A stretch of 64,000 bases of DNA from positions 25,465,001-25,529,000 of the forward strand of contig NC_091676.1 of assembly GCF_042453785.1 (NCBI RefSeq), in the 5' to 3' direction. Below the pieces are notes generated by a model. That model searched no databases. It saw only the letters and a list, made by a program, of their open reading frames with translations, and was not told where the DNA came from. A program made the position numbers and the translations under genes. Shown piece after piece: positions 12,512 through 23,985 of this stretch. This DNA is from Malus domestica (Eukaryota; Streptophyta; Magnoliopsida; Rosales; Rosaceae). Position 1 is the first letter of the stretch, and each line of letters starts with the position of its first letter.

Positions 12512-12955
12512 CGCTTTACAAAGTTTTAGAGTCTTACAGCTCCTTGTAGTTTGAATATATTAAACCGATATCTCACAAATCTTTTGATCTTTGTTGCTGA
12601 CTTGTATCTCAAATCCGAAAATGTTTGAAGTTTATAAAGGTTCGAAGCTGCAACAAAACCAGGCTAGAGTTTCAACAACTTAGACCTAATCTTATTTTCT
12701 AGTTTCTGCAACTCCTTACCTCCTTGCTAGTTCTGCCATATTTAGGCATGAATCGTTGGACATGTTAGGACAAGAGGATAATAGCAAAGTTCTTGTTTCG
12801 GTTAGGTTGAGATAATACTAGTTCTTGGTATTACACCATTAATCTTGCTGTCTAGAGCTCTAAATTTGGCAATGTGTGATGATTGTTATATGTGAACGGA
12901 TATGGGTCAAAACTCAACACAATTTAACAGGCATGCAGAACTTTTTTAGTGTGTC
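12512..12955. promoter_or_regulatory. Upstream region of the hexose transporter
   Basis: 5' flank of the STP gene on the minus strand. An AT-rich TATA-like stretch lies around 12551-12565, too close to the ATG to be certain. No specific operator motif recognised. Confidence 0.35.
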
Positions 12956-13700
12956 AAGAACACTGTATGGACATCAAGTGTCATAATAAAAGTGGTTGGA
13001 AACTTTTTCTTTTTCAAGTATCGAACCACCTGTATAATGACACTTGGTATACTGAGTCGTGTTCCTGACACCTTGAAAAATCTCTCATTTACATGTAGCA
13101 TATGAAACGCCGTACTTTAAATTTGAATTTATTTTTTAAGTTATATATCTTAACAACATAATTAATCGTACTTAATTTTGATGTCGAGTCCGACACATCC
13201 AACTGTGATGTCGAGCCCTAGCGTGTAGTCCTGCTTGCCTCTTTCTTCCCTTTGCTAGTGAGAAAATTTTCAGTGTCTCAGAAACACGGTCCTGTCCAAG
13301 TGTCATAATAAAAGTGGTTGGAAACTTTTTTTTGAAGTATCGAACGACTTGTATAATGACACTTAGTGTATTGAGCCATATTCTCGACACACTGAAAAAT
13401 CTCTAACAGACATGTAGTATATGAAAAGCAGTACTGTAAATTTGGTTTTATTTTATAATTTATATATTTTAACGAAATACTTAATCGTACTTAATTTTGA
13501 TGTCGAGTCTGGCACATCCAACTGTGATGTCGAGCCCTTGTGTGTAGTCCTGCTTGCCTCTTTCTTCCACTTGCTAATGAGAACTTTTCAACTCATCATA
13601 ATACAAGTGGTTGGAATTTTTTTTTTTTCAATTATCCACCACTTGAATTATGACACTTAATCTACTGGGCCATGTTCCCAGCACATTGAAAAAACTCTCA
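12956..13700. repeat. Tandem copies of a foldback repeat
   Basis: The motif AGTGTCATAATAAAAGTGG at 12979 recurs at 13299 and, more diverged, near 13595. Each is followed 30-60 bases later by its inverted form (CCACnTGTATAATGACACTT), so each copy can form a hairpin. Between copies is a second shared block with TGATGTCGAGTC and CCAACTGTGATGTCGAGCCC (near 13179 and 13499). The first two units are about 320 bases apart, so this is a local tandem duplication of a small foldback element plus flank. Confidence 0.75.
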
Positions 13701-13777
13701 TTGTCAGCATAGTTCTTACTTCTCATTGTCTACACTTGTAAAAACCATTGTCCTAAAGTCCCTCCCTAGGCACTTGT

Positions 13778-13836
13778 CTAGACTCTCATAGGCACCAGCC
13801 TAGACTCTCATAGGCACCAGCCTAGGCTACTTAGTT
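13778..13836. repeat. 22-bp tandem repeat
   Basis: About two and a half copies of TAGACTCTCATAGGCACCAG plus two bases. Confidence 0.85.
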
Positions 13837-14652
13837 CACAACTCTTACTTAGATAGAAAATGTTTTCGACATTTAACTTTATTTTTAATTTAATATTTGT
13901 TAATTATTTGAATTTAATACTTGCTAAATTGTAGACAAACTACAATTTTGACGACATAAACAAGTCAATGGACAACTACCTGAATAAGTTATTCTCGGAT
14001 CGGTACAAGTAGTGGAAGAGCGACCTCCACAAACATTTTGAGTTGTTCGATGGTCTGGAGGTCGCTCTTGAGGAGGGTTGCCCATTGGAGTTGGAGGACC
14101 GGGCGGATGATTGAGATTGGCTTTGCGTCCATTTTCAGGAGCCCGCATGTCTAGTACGTATGTATATATTTATTACTTAATTATTTATAAGTTTTAAAAA
14201 TTATTATTAAATTTGGTTAATTCTTGCTTTATTTTCTTTAAATATTATACTAATACGTTCATTTTATGTTAACATAAAAAGGCAAAGGCGAACGATCAAC
14301 CGGGATAAGAAGACTTTTCTCCACCATTCTAGTTCGAGGCCATTCTCTTATAGGATGGAGGCGCGATGGCAAGTAATAAAGTGTTTAATATTGGCACTTC
14401 CAATTTCTGACAAATATTAATTTTTTTTTCCACACTAACATTGTTTTGATCTTTTTTTGTTTCAGGGGGGGTTCAGAATTCCCCGAGAAAGATGCATTTA
14501 AGGACGTTTATGTTCACCAAATGGATGAGCTCACTGAGTAGCTGGACGTAAGTAAAAGTTAATTTTAAATTAGTATCTTACACTTCCAAGTATTATAACA
14601 TTTAATTTAATATTAATTATTACCAATCTAAGTCTTATTGTCATAGGCGACG

Positions 14653-15009
14653 ATGGTGGAGAATAGCCCATCTGTGCTTCAGAAGTCTGCCTTCCAGCCT
14701 CCCCTGAATACTCCGATCGAGTCCGTGGATCCACCCGAGGATGCGGGGTTTCAGATCCTGACTGAGACCTTGGATCAGACCATTGGATGGAGGCCAGGGA
14801 AGTATTGTCGGAGGATAGGCCATGCTCGTCAACACGCCACTAGGGCCTCATCATCGCCTCAGCCACAAGGCCAGGTCACGACTTTGACCCATGAGGTGGC
14901 CGACCTGAGTAGTAAGCTCACGCTTATTGTTGAGGCCCTCAGCATCTGTCTCCCACCAGTCGTTGTTAGCCCTTTCACTTCTGAGCCTATCCACCCACAG
15001 CAGCCCTAA
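14653..15009 (+). pseudogene. CACTA transposase-associated protein fragment
   Basis: 118-codon open frame starting MVENSPSVLQKSAFQPP, with DPPEDAGFQILTETLDQTIG (residues 26-45) and RPGKYCRRIG after it, then a low-complexity region and the coiled-coil-like HEVADLSSKLTLIVEAL. It is the C-terminal part of the En/Spm-associated protein. Upstream exons at 13943-14560 contain stops, so the protein is no longer made whole. Confidence 0.7.
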
Positions 15010-15189
15010 GACTTGTCAACCACCCAGCCCATCCACCCGCAGCAGTCCTAAGACCCGTCGACCTCCGAGTTCGTCCAGTACCCCTGCCCAGTAGCCTGAT
15101 GCACAACCTGTTCCTGTAGCCCACCTTATATAAGGACCAAATAGATTATCACTTCCTTTTTCTTAGTTTAAAACTTTCGGTTTGTAGCC

Positions 15190-15354
15190 ACTTAGTACTA
15201 CAATCTAGTGGTATTCCTTTTCACTTGTAAGTGAGATGTCTTAGGTTCGATTCTCGCAAAAAAAAAAAAAAAAAGCAAATTTGAACCACATTATTGCTAG
15301 CCTATTGTGAGGCTAAGCCTACCCCTTGTCTCTTTGTAGATAATATCGTTTGTT
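15190..15354 (+). mobile_element. tRNA-related SINE, copy A
   Basis: Contains a tRNA-like A-box region (TAGTGGTATTCC), a near-perfect B box (GGTTCGATTCTC) and a shared 3' part ending ATAATATCGTTTGTT. An A-run interrupts the middle. The same family occurs at 31672-31792 (minus), 48378-48482 and 50664-50822, with a 3' scrap at 32800-32842. Confidence 0.75.
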
Positions 15355-16197
15355 AAAAAAAAAAGAAAAAACTTTCGATTTGTACGTACATTTCTCTTTG
15401 ATTATATAAATACATTATTTTTTACTCTATTTATTATAGTTGCAATTTAATTAAAAAAGTAACTATTATTTAAAATAAAATATGTAACCAAAACCCAAAA
15501 AAAAAAAAAAAACAAAAAATTGAACCTTGCGTGACGGAGACTTCGTCGCGCAAAACCTAATACAACTAAATTTTTTTGTCATGCAATAATTATAACGACA
15601 ATATTTTAACAATTTATTTATGTTAATTGTTGCTTTAATGTTTACAGGATGAAAAATATTCGTCCCGCGAAGTTTTACCCAACGAAGGTCTTGCGTCCCA
15701 TTTGTTGTCTTGCGATGAAAGGCTTATGTAGCTTTATTTTTTGCATGGCAAAGTGATGTAGTCCCCCTAACTTTTGTGCTATGAAGAAGAGTTTTGTTTG
15801 CGCACTTTGCTTTTTGCGCGACGAAATTTGATTATTCGTCACGCATTGTCATTTTTCACGACCTTTGCACGACAAACATTGTGCAATGAAATCTTCGTCG
15901 CTTAGACATTTATGCACGAAATTTGTCTTTACATGACGAATTGTCCTTCATTGCGAAAATTGTTAAATGTAGTAGTGATGTTTTACTCATCTCATGCCAC
16001 TTGTGATATTCTTGTGACCAAGTTAGCATTGTACAATTAATCTCCATTGGATTTAGGGCTTTACCTTACCAAAGTAAGGAGTTGCTCTCTGTCCACAAAC
16101 CCCAAATTAACATCAATGCAAGATTAAAACTATCAATGCAAGATTAAAACTATCTCGATAAAGAACCCGCAAGTGCAGCCACCCATTCAATCATATG

Positions 16198-16521
16198 TGT
16201 TGACTATCATTGACCAAACGCCAACTCAGCATAGTTTGCTAAGATTGCCAACTCAGCATAGTTTGTTAAGATTGCCAGCTCAACATGGTTTGTTGAAATA
16301 TGGTACTGCAACTATTTTAGACAGTTAGAATAGTTGTTAGCGTGTAAGCTAAGACACTGCAACTATATAAGCTGATACTCTCTGTAATTCTCTTGAGTTT
16401 TTCATACATTCAATATAATCAATATATTTTCCTCAGCTTTCTCTGTCTACTTTCTTCATTGCTTTCTTGTCTCTTAAATCTCCTACAATGGTTATAGTCT
16501 ATCTTTTCCATATTGTTAATA
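16198..16521 (+). repeat. Left LTR of the Copia element
   Basis: Begins TGTTGACTATCATTGACC and ends TTGTTAATA just before the primer site. Contains short internal repeats AACTCAGCATAGTTTG and a TATATAAG box near 16363. Confidence 0.9.
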
Positions 16522-16554
16522 TGGTATAGAACCCAAATTATAGTCTATGAAGCC

Positions 16555-18640
16555 TTGTTTGGATACACTAAGTCTTAGTATAATCAACCCTATGTTCTTG
16601 AGATAAGTCTTGTGCAACCAATCTAGCGTTGTACCTTGAAACAGCACCATTTGGATTCTTTTTCACCTTGTAAACCCACATACTACCCACAAAAGATCTA
16701 TTTTCAGGAGCTGGAACCAAGGTCTATGTACCTTGAGCTCTAAGTGAGTCATATTCCTCTTGCATTGCACTTTGCCATTGAGGAATTGATGCAGTTTTCC
16801 TAAAGCATGAAGGTTCAGTTGCATCTGTAATCTCTAAGATAAATGAATATCCTCCATGAAATGAATCCTCATCACTTAATTGCAGTGTTTAAAGCTCAGG
16901 AAAAATAGCTAGGTAAGCAGCATAATGTTTCATCTCTATTGCACCACTTCTTAGTCTTGTCACCATTGGATAAACTGATGTAACAATTTGATTCTCTATA
17001 GATCTTTCAGATAAAGAATGAGATACTGGTGAAATAGGTGGAAGAATTACCTCAAGTTAAGAGCTTTGAAGAATAGGGAACAAAGGTGATTGAGATGTAG
17101 CTTGTGTATCAGAGTGATGGTGATGATGATGAAGACTTTGATTTGCAGAATCAGAATTCACTAAATTCACAGAGTTACTAGTTGCAGAGATTGATTCGTT
17201 TTGTTATGAGAAAATAGGACTTGTAGATCTCACCTGACTTGTACTACTAAAATATAATGTACATGTTGCAGAAACTGTGTCATTGTGTCCTAACACATCA
17301 TGACTGAATTGTCTTGTGGAACTTGAATCTACATACTGTGATTTGTTCTCGGTGTTTGATAATGATTCCATATTCTGGATTGTAGAACCAATTGAAGGCA
17401 GCTGAGTCATAATTGGAACCTGAGAAACTTTACAAGATTGTTGTTGAATTGTAGCAATTGAAGACACTCTATATTTACATGGAAATATTTCTTCATCTTG
17501 TATAACATGTCTAGACAGTATCAACTATTGTATGCATATTATAGCACACTACACCTTTATACCACATTACATAACCAAGAAACACACATTGAGCTAACCT
17601 TTACTGCAACTTGTTCTCATTATAGGGCCTTAAAAATGGATATGTAGCTATTCAAATACTCTTAAATGGTGTACTTCTGGAGTATGACCAAACAAGACTT
17701 GATATGGTGACTTCATTTGCAGAGTTCTACATGGCATTCTATTAATTAAAAATGCAACATATGAGCATGCATGATACCAAAATGTTGAATTCAAATTTGC
17801 ATCAGACATCAAAGTTATTGCAGTCTTAACCACATGCCTATGCTTTCTTTCAGGAAGTCCATTATGTTGAGGAGTATATGGACACCATGTGAACAATTCC
17901 TTTATTCTCAAGAAAACTAGTAAACAATTTACTCATGTATTCTCCTCTCCCATCAGTTTGTAAGCATTTGATAGACACATTGAACTGATTTAAAACAAAA
18001 GCATGAAACTTGACAAATATTTGAAATGCCTATGATTTACTATTCATTGGAAAAATCGACAAAAAAACGTGAAAATTCATCTACAAAGCTTATATAGTAT
18101 CTATATCCTTCTATTGACAATTTTGGAGATAGACCCAATGGTGTAGCCCTAACTTGCTTTACAGTGAAAGATTGTTTACTTATTTTTCCATGAATACAAG
18201 ATAGACAAAGAGAAGGACAAGAATTTGTACTAACTAAAATATGTGAACTCTTGAACATAAGTTCCAAGATATCTTCTGCAGGATGTCCCAACCTTCTATG
18301 CCATACTGAAATTTGAACCTTCTTTCCAAGAAAAGCAGCACACTTATTCAACCTTGCAGCAAAAGAATTATTGAAAACATGGACTGGTATAGTGAACAGA
18401 TCCCCACCATCACTCTTTCCTTGGTACAATATCACCTTTGTTGCCTTGTTCTGCATAAAAATATTACCACATCATCACATATAAACCAACAACCATTATC
18501 CTTGCATAACTTCTTAACAGAGAGTAAATTCACAGTAATCTTAGGAACATATAAGACATTTTTAGTAATAAAGGAACAATAAAACTTAACTGGTCCAAAC
18601 AAAACCAATTGCAGTATAACCAAATAAACTAAACACAAAA
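16555..18640 (-). pseudogene. Inverted Copia segment: protease end, GAG-pre-integrase, integrase, RT start
   Basis: Read on the minus strand in order: NVLYVPKITVNLLSVKKLC (18432-18638, end of protease region), WHRRLGHPAEDILELMF and CLSCIHGKISKQSF (18040-18456, GAG-pre-integrase), HNGLPERKHRHVVKTAITLM (17648-17911, integrase core end), a linker (17204-17524), then RT start (near 16560-16740; TWLVPAPENRSF-like and NARLVAQDLSQEHRVDY). It has several stops. 16740-17225 is the inverted copy of 18660-19140. The segment contains the RT start that is missing from the plus-strand half. Confidence 0.85.
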
Positions 18641-18725
18641 ATCAACGACATATACATTATATTCTAGTAGTACAAGTCCTATTTTCTCACAACAAAACGA
18701 ATCAATCTCTGCAACTAGCAACTCT

Positions 18726-19136
18726 ATGAATTTAGTGAATTCTGATTCTGCAAATCAAAGTCCCCATCATCATCACCATCACTCTGGTACACAAGCTACA
18801 TCTCAATCACCTTTGTTCCCTATCCATCAAAGCTCTCAACTTGAGGTAATTCTTCCACCTATTTCACAAGTATTTCATTCTTTATCTAAAGGATCTATGG
18901 AGAATCAAATTGTTACATCAGTTCATCCAATGGTGACAAGACTAAGAAGTGGTGTAATGGAGAGGAAACATTATGTTGCTTACCTAGCTACTTTTCCTGA
19001 GCTTCAAACACTACAATTAAGTGATGATGATTCATTTCATGGAGGATATTCATTTATCTCAAAGATTACAGATGTAACTGAGCCTTCATGTTTTAGGAAA
19101 GCTGTATCAATTCCTCAATGGCAAAGTGCAATGTAG
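18726..19136 (+). pseudogene. Copia integrase-RT linker, plus-oriented copy
   Basis: 136-codon frame with a His-rich run (HHHHHH), MVTRLRSGVMERKHYVAYLA and SCFRKAVSIPQWQSAM, the standard stretch before Copia RT. Inverted relative to 16740-17225 and different from it at about 30 positions in 475 by eye. Confidence 0.85.
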
Positions 19137-20325
19137 AAGGAATATGACAGAAAGAATGCATTTTTGCATGGAGATTTGCAAGAGGGGGTAACTTCAGAGA
19201 TTTATTGACAGTTCTTATCCAACACATGTATGCAAATTATTAAAATCACTTTATGGTCTAAAACAAGCTCCAAGGGCTTGGTCGAAATTGATAAGCTATC
19301 TTCTAGTTATGGGGTTTTCTGCATCACTCTCATATTCCAGTTTATTCATAAAGACAGAAGATGAGGAGACTATCATACTACTTTTATATATAGATGATAT
19401 AATTCTCACTGGATCAATTCTATAAAAATTCAAAAAACCATTGAAGAACTAGCTACAGTTTTAGACTTGAAAGATTTGGGGAAGCTTACATACTTTCTGG
19501 TGGTGACTTCTTTGATAATCAAGCAAAGTATGTTAGGGATTTGATTCATAAAGTAGACATGGACTCTTGTAAATCATCTACAACACCTTGCAAACCTCAC
19601 AACCAATTACTTGCCTCAAAAGGGACAATGATCACAGATCCAAGTATGTACATGAGTATTGTAGGATCACTGCAATATCTGACCTTCACTAGGCCTGATA
19701 TTATTTTTGCTGTCAATTCAGTTTGCCAATTCATGACAACACCAACATATTTACATTTTGGGGGTAGTGAAGAGGATCCTGAGATATCTTCAAAGAACAA
19801 TAAATTATGGTATAGTGCATTCAGCAAAGTCAGAATCCAACTTGGCAGCATTTTCATATTTAGACTGGGCTGTTAACTTGAACACTAGAAGATCTGTGAC
19901 AGGATATGTTGTTTTTATTGGGAACAATCCTATGTCTTGGCAATCAAAGAAACAGTCCTCAATCTTAAGGAGTTCAACTGAAGCAGAGTATAAAGCTCTT
20001 GCACACACTGCAACTGATATTGCTTGGGTGAGACAGATTTTGAGAGATGTAAAATTTCATGTTCCTTATCCACCCATCATACATTGTGATAATATGTCAG
20101 CCATATCATTGAGTGCTAATCCCATTTTTCAGTCAAGGATAAAACATTTAGACATAGACTATCACTTTGTAAGGGAACGAGTCTAAAAGAGTGATTTGGA
20201 AGTGCTCTATGTACCTACTGAAGAACAAATAGCAGATGTGTTAACCAAAGGCTTACACAGTCCCTCATTTCTTCTGCACTGCTACAATCTTAAGCTGGGA
20301 AATCCCAGTTAAGATTGAGGGGGCA
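19137..20325 (+). pseudogene. Copia RT and RNase H, broken
   Basis: RT is readable as NAFLHGDLQEG, LLKSLYGLKQAPRAW and LLYIDDIILTG (YIDD box near 19385-19400), with stops and a deletion of the early RT. RNase H follows in 19758-20186: NTRRSVTGYVVFIG, SSTEAEYKALAHT, HCDNMSAISL and HLDIDYHFVRERV, then IADVLTKGLHSPSF after a stop. 19541-19876 covers the connection region (TPCKPHNQLLAS, SIVGSLQYLTFTRPDI) and contains a frameshift. The frame decay fits an old element. Confidence 0.9.
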
Positions 20326-20648
20326 TGTTGACTATCATTGACCAAATGCCAACTCAGTATAGTTTGCTAAGATTGCTAACTCAACATAGTTTGTTAAGAT
20401 TGTCAGCTCAGCATGGTTTGTTGAAATATGGTACTGCAACTGTTTTAGACAGTTAGAATAATTGCTAGTGTGTAAGCTAAGACACTACTACTATATAAGT
20501 TGATACTCTTTGTAATTCTCTTGAGTTTTTCATACATTCAATACAATCAGTATATTTTCCTCAGCTTTCTCTCTTTACTTTCTTCATTGCTTTCTTGTTT
20601 CTTAAATCTCCTGCAATGGATATAGTCTATTTTTCCATATTGTTAATA
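20326..20648 (+). repeat. Right LTR of the Copia element
   Basis: Same start and end as the left LTR. Preceded by the polypurine tract AAGATTGAGGGGGCA and followed by the duplication atatg. Confidence 0.9.
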
Positions 20649-21016
20649 ATATGCTTTTGTCGATCCTCCCTGCTTCTCATATCTAGCATCAAATGTTCAA
20701 TTGTTTCAGCACTCCCATCACAAAACAAACAGGTAGTCTCCATATACATCTTCCTTTTCCTAATATTATCCCTGGTTGGTGGAGCATCCATGCAACACCA
20801 CCACACACAAATTTTAACCTTCCCCGGTACACGGGCTCGCCACAATGCTTTCCATAAGAACTTTACTTTCAGGATCATTATTGAACCACTTGGTTCATTA
20901 CCACTTATCTCCCCACACGCCCACGCTAGATGGTATGCACTTCTTCTTGTGAATTTCTCATTCTCTGCCACATTCCAAATCAGAGTACCGTTCGTTTGAA
21001 ACAAACTGATGGGTAT

Positions 21017-23106
21017 TGATAGGAGCATATTTATGCGCCTTATTGATAGGAGCATATTTATGCACTTCTTCTTGTGTTTTCTTAGTTAAGTTAGTATTTT
21101 AAGCTATTTTCATGTGTTTTCATGTTTTAAGGATAAAGTAAGCAAAAAGATGCAAATTGGAGCATTTTGGAGCAAAATTGAGCTAGAATGGAGCTCATGC
21201 ATGTGGAGCACAAAGAATGGACGAATTTGAAGGATTGAAGAAGCTAGGAATGTGTTTCAAAGTTGAAGAATTGAAGATGCAAAGTTTCCTAATTGAAGTA
21301 GGAAAGTGCTTAATTGAAGATGAAATCCTAGTCAACAATGGATTCCTAGTTGAAGAAGGATTCCTAGTTGAAGAATGATTCCTAAGTGAAGTTGGATTTC
21401 TAGAAGATTGAAGTTTCCTACTCAAACAAGGTTTCCTACTTGAAGAAGGGAAGTTAAAGCCAAAGAATCAGCTCAAGTGAAGAAACCTTATCCAAAACAT
21501 TATCCAAACCTTATCCTATCCTATCTTATCCTAATCCTAATCCACCTATATTCCAGCTGCGAGGGAGGATTCCTAACTATATTAGGATGCTTAAAATCAG
21601 ATTTCTAGAAGACCTAATCTTTTCCTACAAAGGTGGCGCCTAGAACCTTTCTAGAAGACCTTTGCCTTGCATTGCAATTCTGTCACTTTCCCTCCAATTC
21701 TTGCCGTGAGTTTTCACCCAATTCCCTTGGGATTTTGGTTTCTAGAAGCCCTTATCCTTTCCTAGTTTAATGCCGCACCTTATCCTCCCATTCCCTTTGG
21801 ATTTCTAATTTGTTTTCCTTCAAGGATTGTGTGTTATTTTCCCATGCAAATTAGGCCTTTAAATCCTTTTCCTTTGCTACCTAGGGGCTGTGATTTTCAG
21901 CCTATAAATACAACCCTTTGCCGCACCAATTGATCACCACCCTCTACCATATTTTCACTACACCATTCACCTAAACATCCCTCTTGTGCCGTGAGTTTGC
22001 AAAGGAGAAGGAAGGAGACTCTTGGAGCCGTGCATGCCATTCAAGGAGCTTGGATTGTTGGAGCGTTTCTAGGTGTTTTCTATCTTTATGTCAATGTTTA
22101 AATTTATTTATCTTTATTTATTTGCGAACATGAGGAACTAATTTCTTTATAGTTAGAGGGGAATTCAAAGCCATGATCATATGTTTTATATGACTTGATT
22201 TCCTCCAGTTATGATTTCATAAATCGTGAATGTGGTTTACTTATCTATTTGATTGATAACATGTTTATGTATGTTGATTGAGGGTCGACACTTAGTTTGC
22301 ATGCATGAATTTGATGCTAGAGTATAAGGGAATTTCACCTAATCGTTATTAACTTATATTCATAAGTAGTAAAAGTCGCTAGTCACGATTGTGTTAAGTA
22401 AATCCTTGGCAAGAGTAACATGCGTATTCCATAGTTATGAATGCCTCGTCAATGCTTATGATTTACATTGAACTTAATGATCTTTGATATGTGTCTCTAT
22501 CATGCGTATTCCATAGTTAGGGTCCTTGATAAGAATAATTTGGTTGTAATGCGTATTCCATTCAATTCAATGAATTTAGGGAAATCTGAGAATTAATTGG
22601 TGCAATCTAGTTAATTTGGGGCATTGTCATTCATGGTTTGTTGAAAGAGTAACTGGAAATCGAGTCGTATGCATATGTTTCATGTGTGGAGAAGGAACCC
22701 TCTAACTAACCTTTTACCATTCTATTTCATCCAAAATCGTTTTTGTTAAGTTTGTTTTCAAAGTTTATGTTTGAACTTTCAATTTCGTCAAAACAAAATC
22801 CCCCTTCATTAAGTCTTGTTTTTAGAGTCAAAACCTGTTTTCTTTTGGTCTTTTGAGTCTTTTAAGTTCTATTTTCGTCCAAATCACTTATTAGGTCTAG
22901 AATTGAGTCTTTTTTATTGTTTCTTGCTGTTTTGAGTGTTTTGAGTTAGTTTTGAGTCTATAGAGTCTAGTTTAGTGTTTTTGAGTCTTATTTGTGTTGA
23001 TTAGCATCCCTAGTTAATCCCCGGTCTAGAACGATCCCTACTTGCATCATTACTACAATTGTCATCAATAGGGTTTAATTTGTGTGTCAAGTTAATTTAC
23101 ACATCA
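21017..23106 (+). mobile_element. Solo LTR, same family as the 51739-59254 element
   Basis: Starts TGATAGGAGCATATTTATG and ends TTTACACATCA. Perfect 5-bp duplications ggtat flank it (21012-21016 and 23107-23111). It shares blocks with the LTRs at 51739 and 57267, such as GAGGGTCGACACTTAGTTTG and CGGTCTAGAACGATCCCTAC. The first 26 bases are present twice in tandem (21017 and 21043). No internal sequence remains, so the element was reduced by LTR-LTR recombination. Confidence 0.9.
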
Positions 23107-23340
23107 GGTATTCGTTTGATCAAATTGTGACCAAGACAAAAAAATCTGTCTTTAGGAAGATGCTTGGCTTGAAATAGTCTTGCCGTAATTGACGTTGGTT
23201 GTTGTAGTAGCCTTTACCCTTGTTTTGCAAGCAACGCAAGATTGAAAGCGTAAAGATCTTTACAACCCAAGCCACCTTCAATAAATCACATCTCATTTTT
23301 CTTTGCCAACCAAAGATAGTTTAATAATATAAGTAGGTTG

Positions 23341-23985
23341 TTTTTTAGAAAGTCCTAAGTTTGAATTTTCTATTTAATTTCTATTTTGTTTTCTTATAAA
23401 GAAAAGAGAGTGAATGGCAAACTTATCTCTTTAATGCATTTCATTGTATCTGTTATACTTGGAATATTTTATTTCCTTGTCAATAGAATGCTTAGAGTAT
23501 GTTTGGAATTGCTTATGTAAGAAGCATTTTCGGTCAAAATATCATATTTTGAAAGCAACTCTTCATATTATTTTGGTTTTGACACAACGATATATTTACA
23601 TTAAGGGATTGGAGAATAAATTAATTTCGAATTATCCATCTACGAAATTCAATATCTCTCACTTACAATTGATAAAAAAAATAAAATAAAGGGTACTAAA
23701 CCCGTAGTGACACACAACTTTCATACTTTTGAATTCGTGTACTAACTAGAATCACTACTACAACTTGCGCAAAATGACCTTTGTAACCACAAGCCATTGT
23801 AAATTAGATTACACCACCTAAAACCCAGATTGACTTAGCTGTCGAACTCCTCCTAAACTCGTGAAATTTCTCCGATGCACATTAAAAAATCTAACAAATC
23901 TTGTTCAAATATATAACTTAAATGTGCAGGTTTAAGTATTTTGATTTCGGCTGTTGTCTACTGAACCGTTACATTGTTTGAATTG
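23341..23985. other. Spacer between LINE and SNRNP40 promoter
   Basis: AT-rich. At 23753 there is CACTACTACAACTTGCGC, which looks like a single CACTA-family terminus without a partner here. Nothing else recognised. Confidence 0.4.

Larger units (their letters stand above)
13930..15977 (+). mobile_element. CACTA (En/Spm-type) transposon relic
   Basis: 13943-14150 reads as a decayed plant En/Spm-associated protein (NKLFSDRYK, WKSDLHKHFELFDGLEVALE, GCPLELEDRADD, WLCVHFQEPA) with in-frame stops. 14653-15009 is an open frame of 118 codons carrying DPPEDAGFQILTETLDQT and GRRPGKYCR-like residues, also typical of this family (Transposase_24-like). The right end at 15977 read on the minus strand is CACTACTACATTTAACAATT, a CACTA terminus. 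The last 450 bases hold many short motifs around GCGCGACGAA in both orientations. I could not find the matching left terminus, so the element is probably truncated. Confidence 0.75.
16198..20648 (+). mobile_element. Ty1/Copia element with inverted interior
   Basis: LTRs of 324 and 323 bases (16198-16521 and 20326-20648) lie in direct orientation between perfect 5-bp duplications atatg (16193-16197, 20649-20653). The left LTR is followed by TGGTATAGAACCC (diverged initiator-Met-type primer site), and the right LTR is preceded by the polypurine tract GAGGGGGCA. The plus-strand interior from about 18660 carries the integrase-RT linker, RT and RNase H. From about 16555 to 18640 the interior runs in the opposite direction. 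Gag is missing. LTRs differ at roughly 20 positions by eye. Confidence 0.9.
15978..23340 (-). mobile_element. Older LINE relic hosting two LTR insertions
   Basis: Three minus-strand pieces of one L1-type LINE: 23107-23340 (GGLGCKDLYAFNLALLAKQG, LPKDRFF), 20654-21016 (KRIPISLFQTNGTLIWN, RVPGKVKICVWWC, CLFCDGSAETIEHLML, the zf-RVT block) and 15978-16197 (DRQKHMIEWVAAL across the junction, IWGLWTERNSLLW). Removing each LTR insertion and one copy of its target duplication restores a continuous frame at both junctions, which shows they are one element. It has stops elsewhere and is dead. Its 3' end is cut by the CACTA terminus at 15977. Confidence 0.85.

Noticed and set aside
20595..20999. 134-codon plus-strand frame overlapping the right Copia LTR
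   Set aside because: The minus strand of the same interval encodes the LINE zinc-knuckle block, so the plus-strand frame is its shadow.
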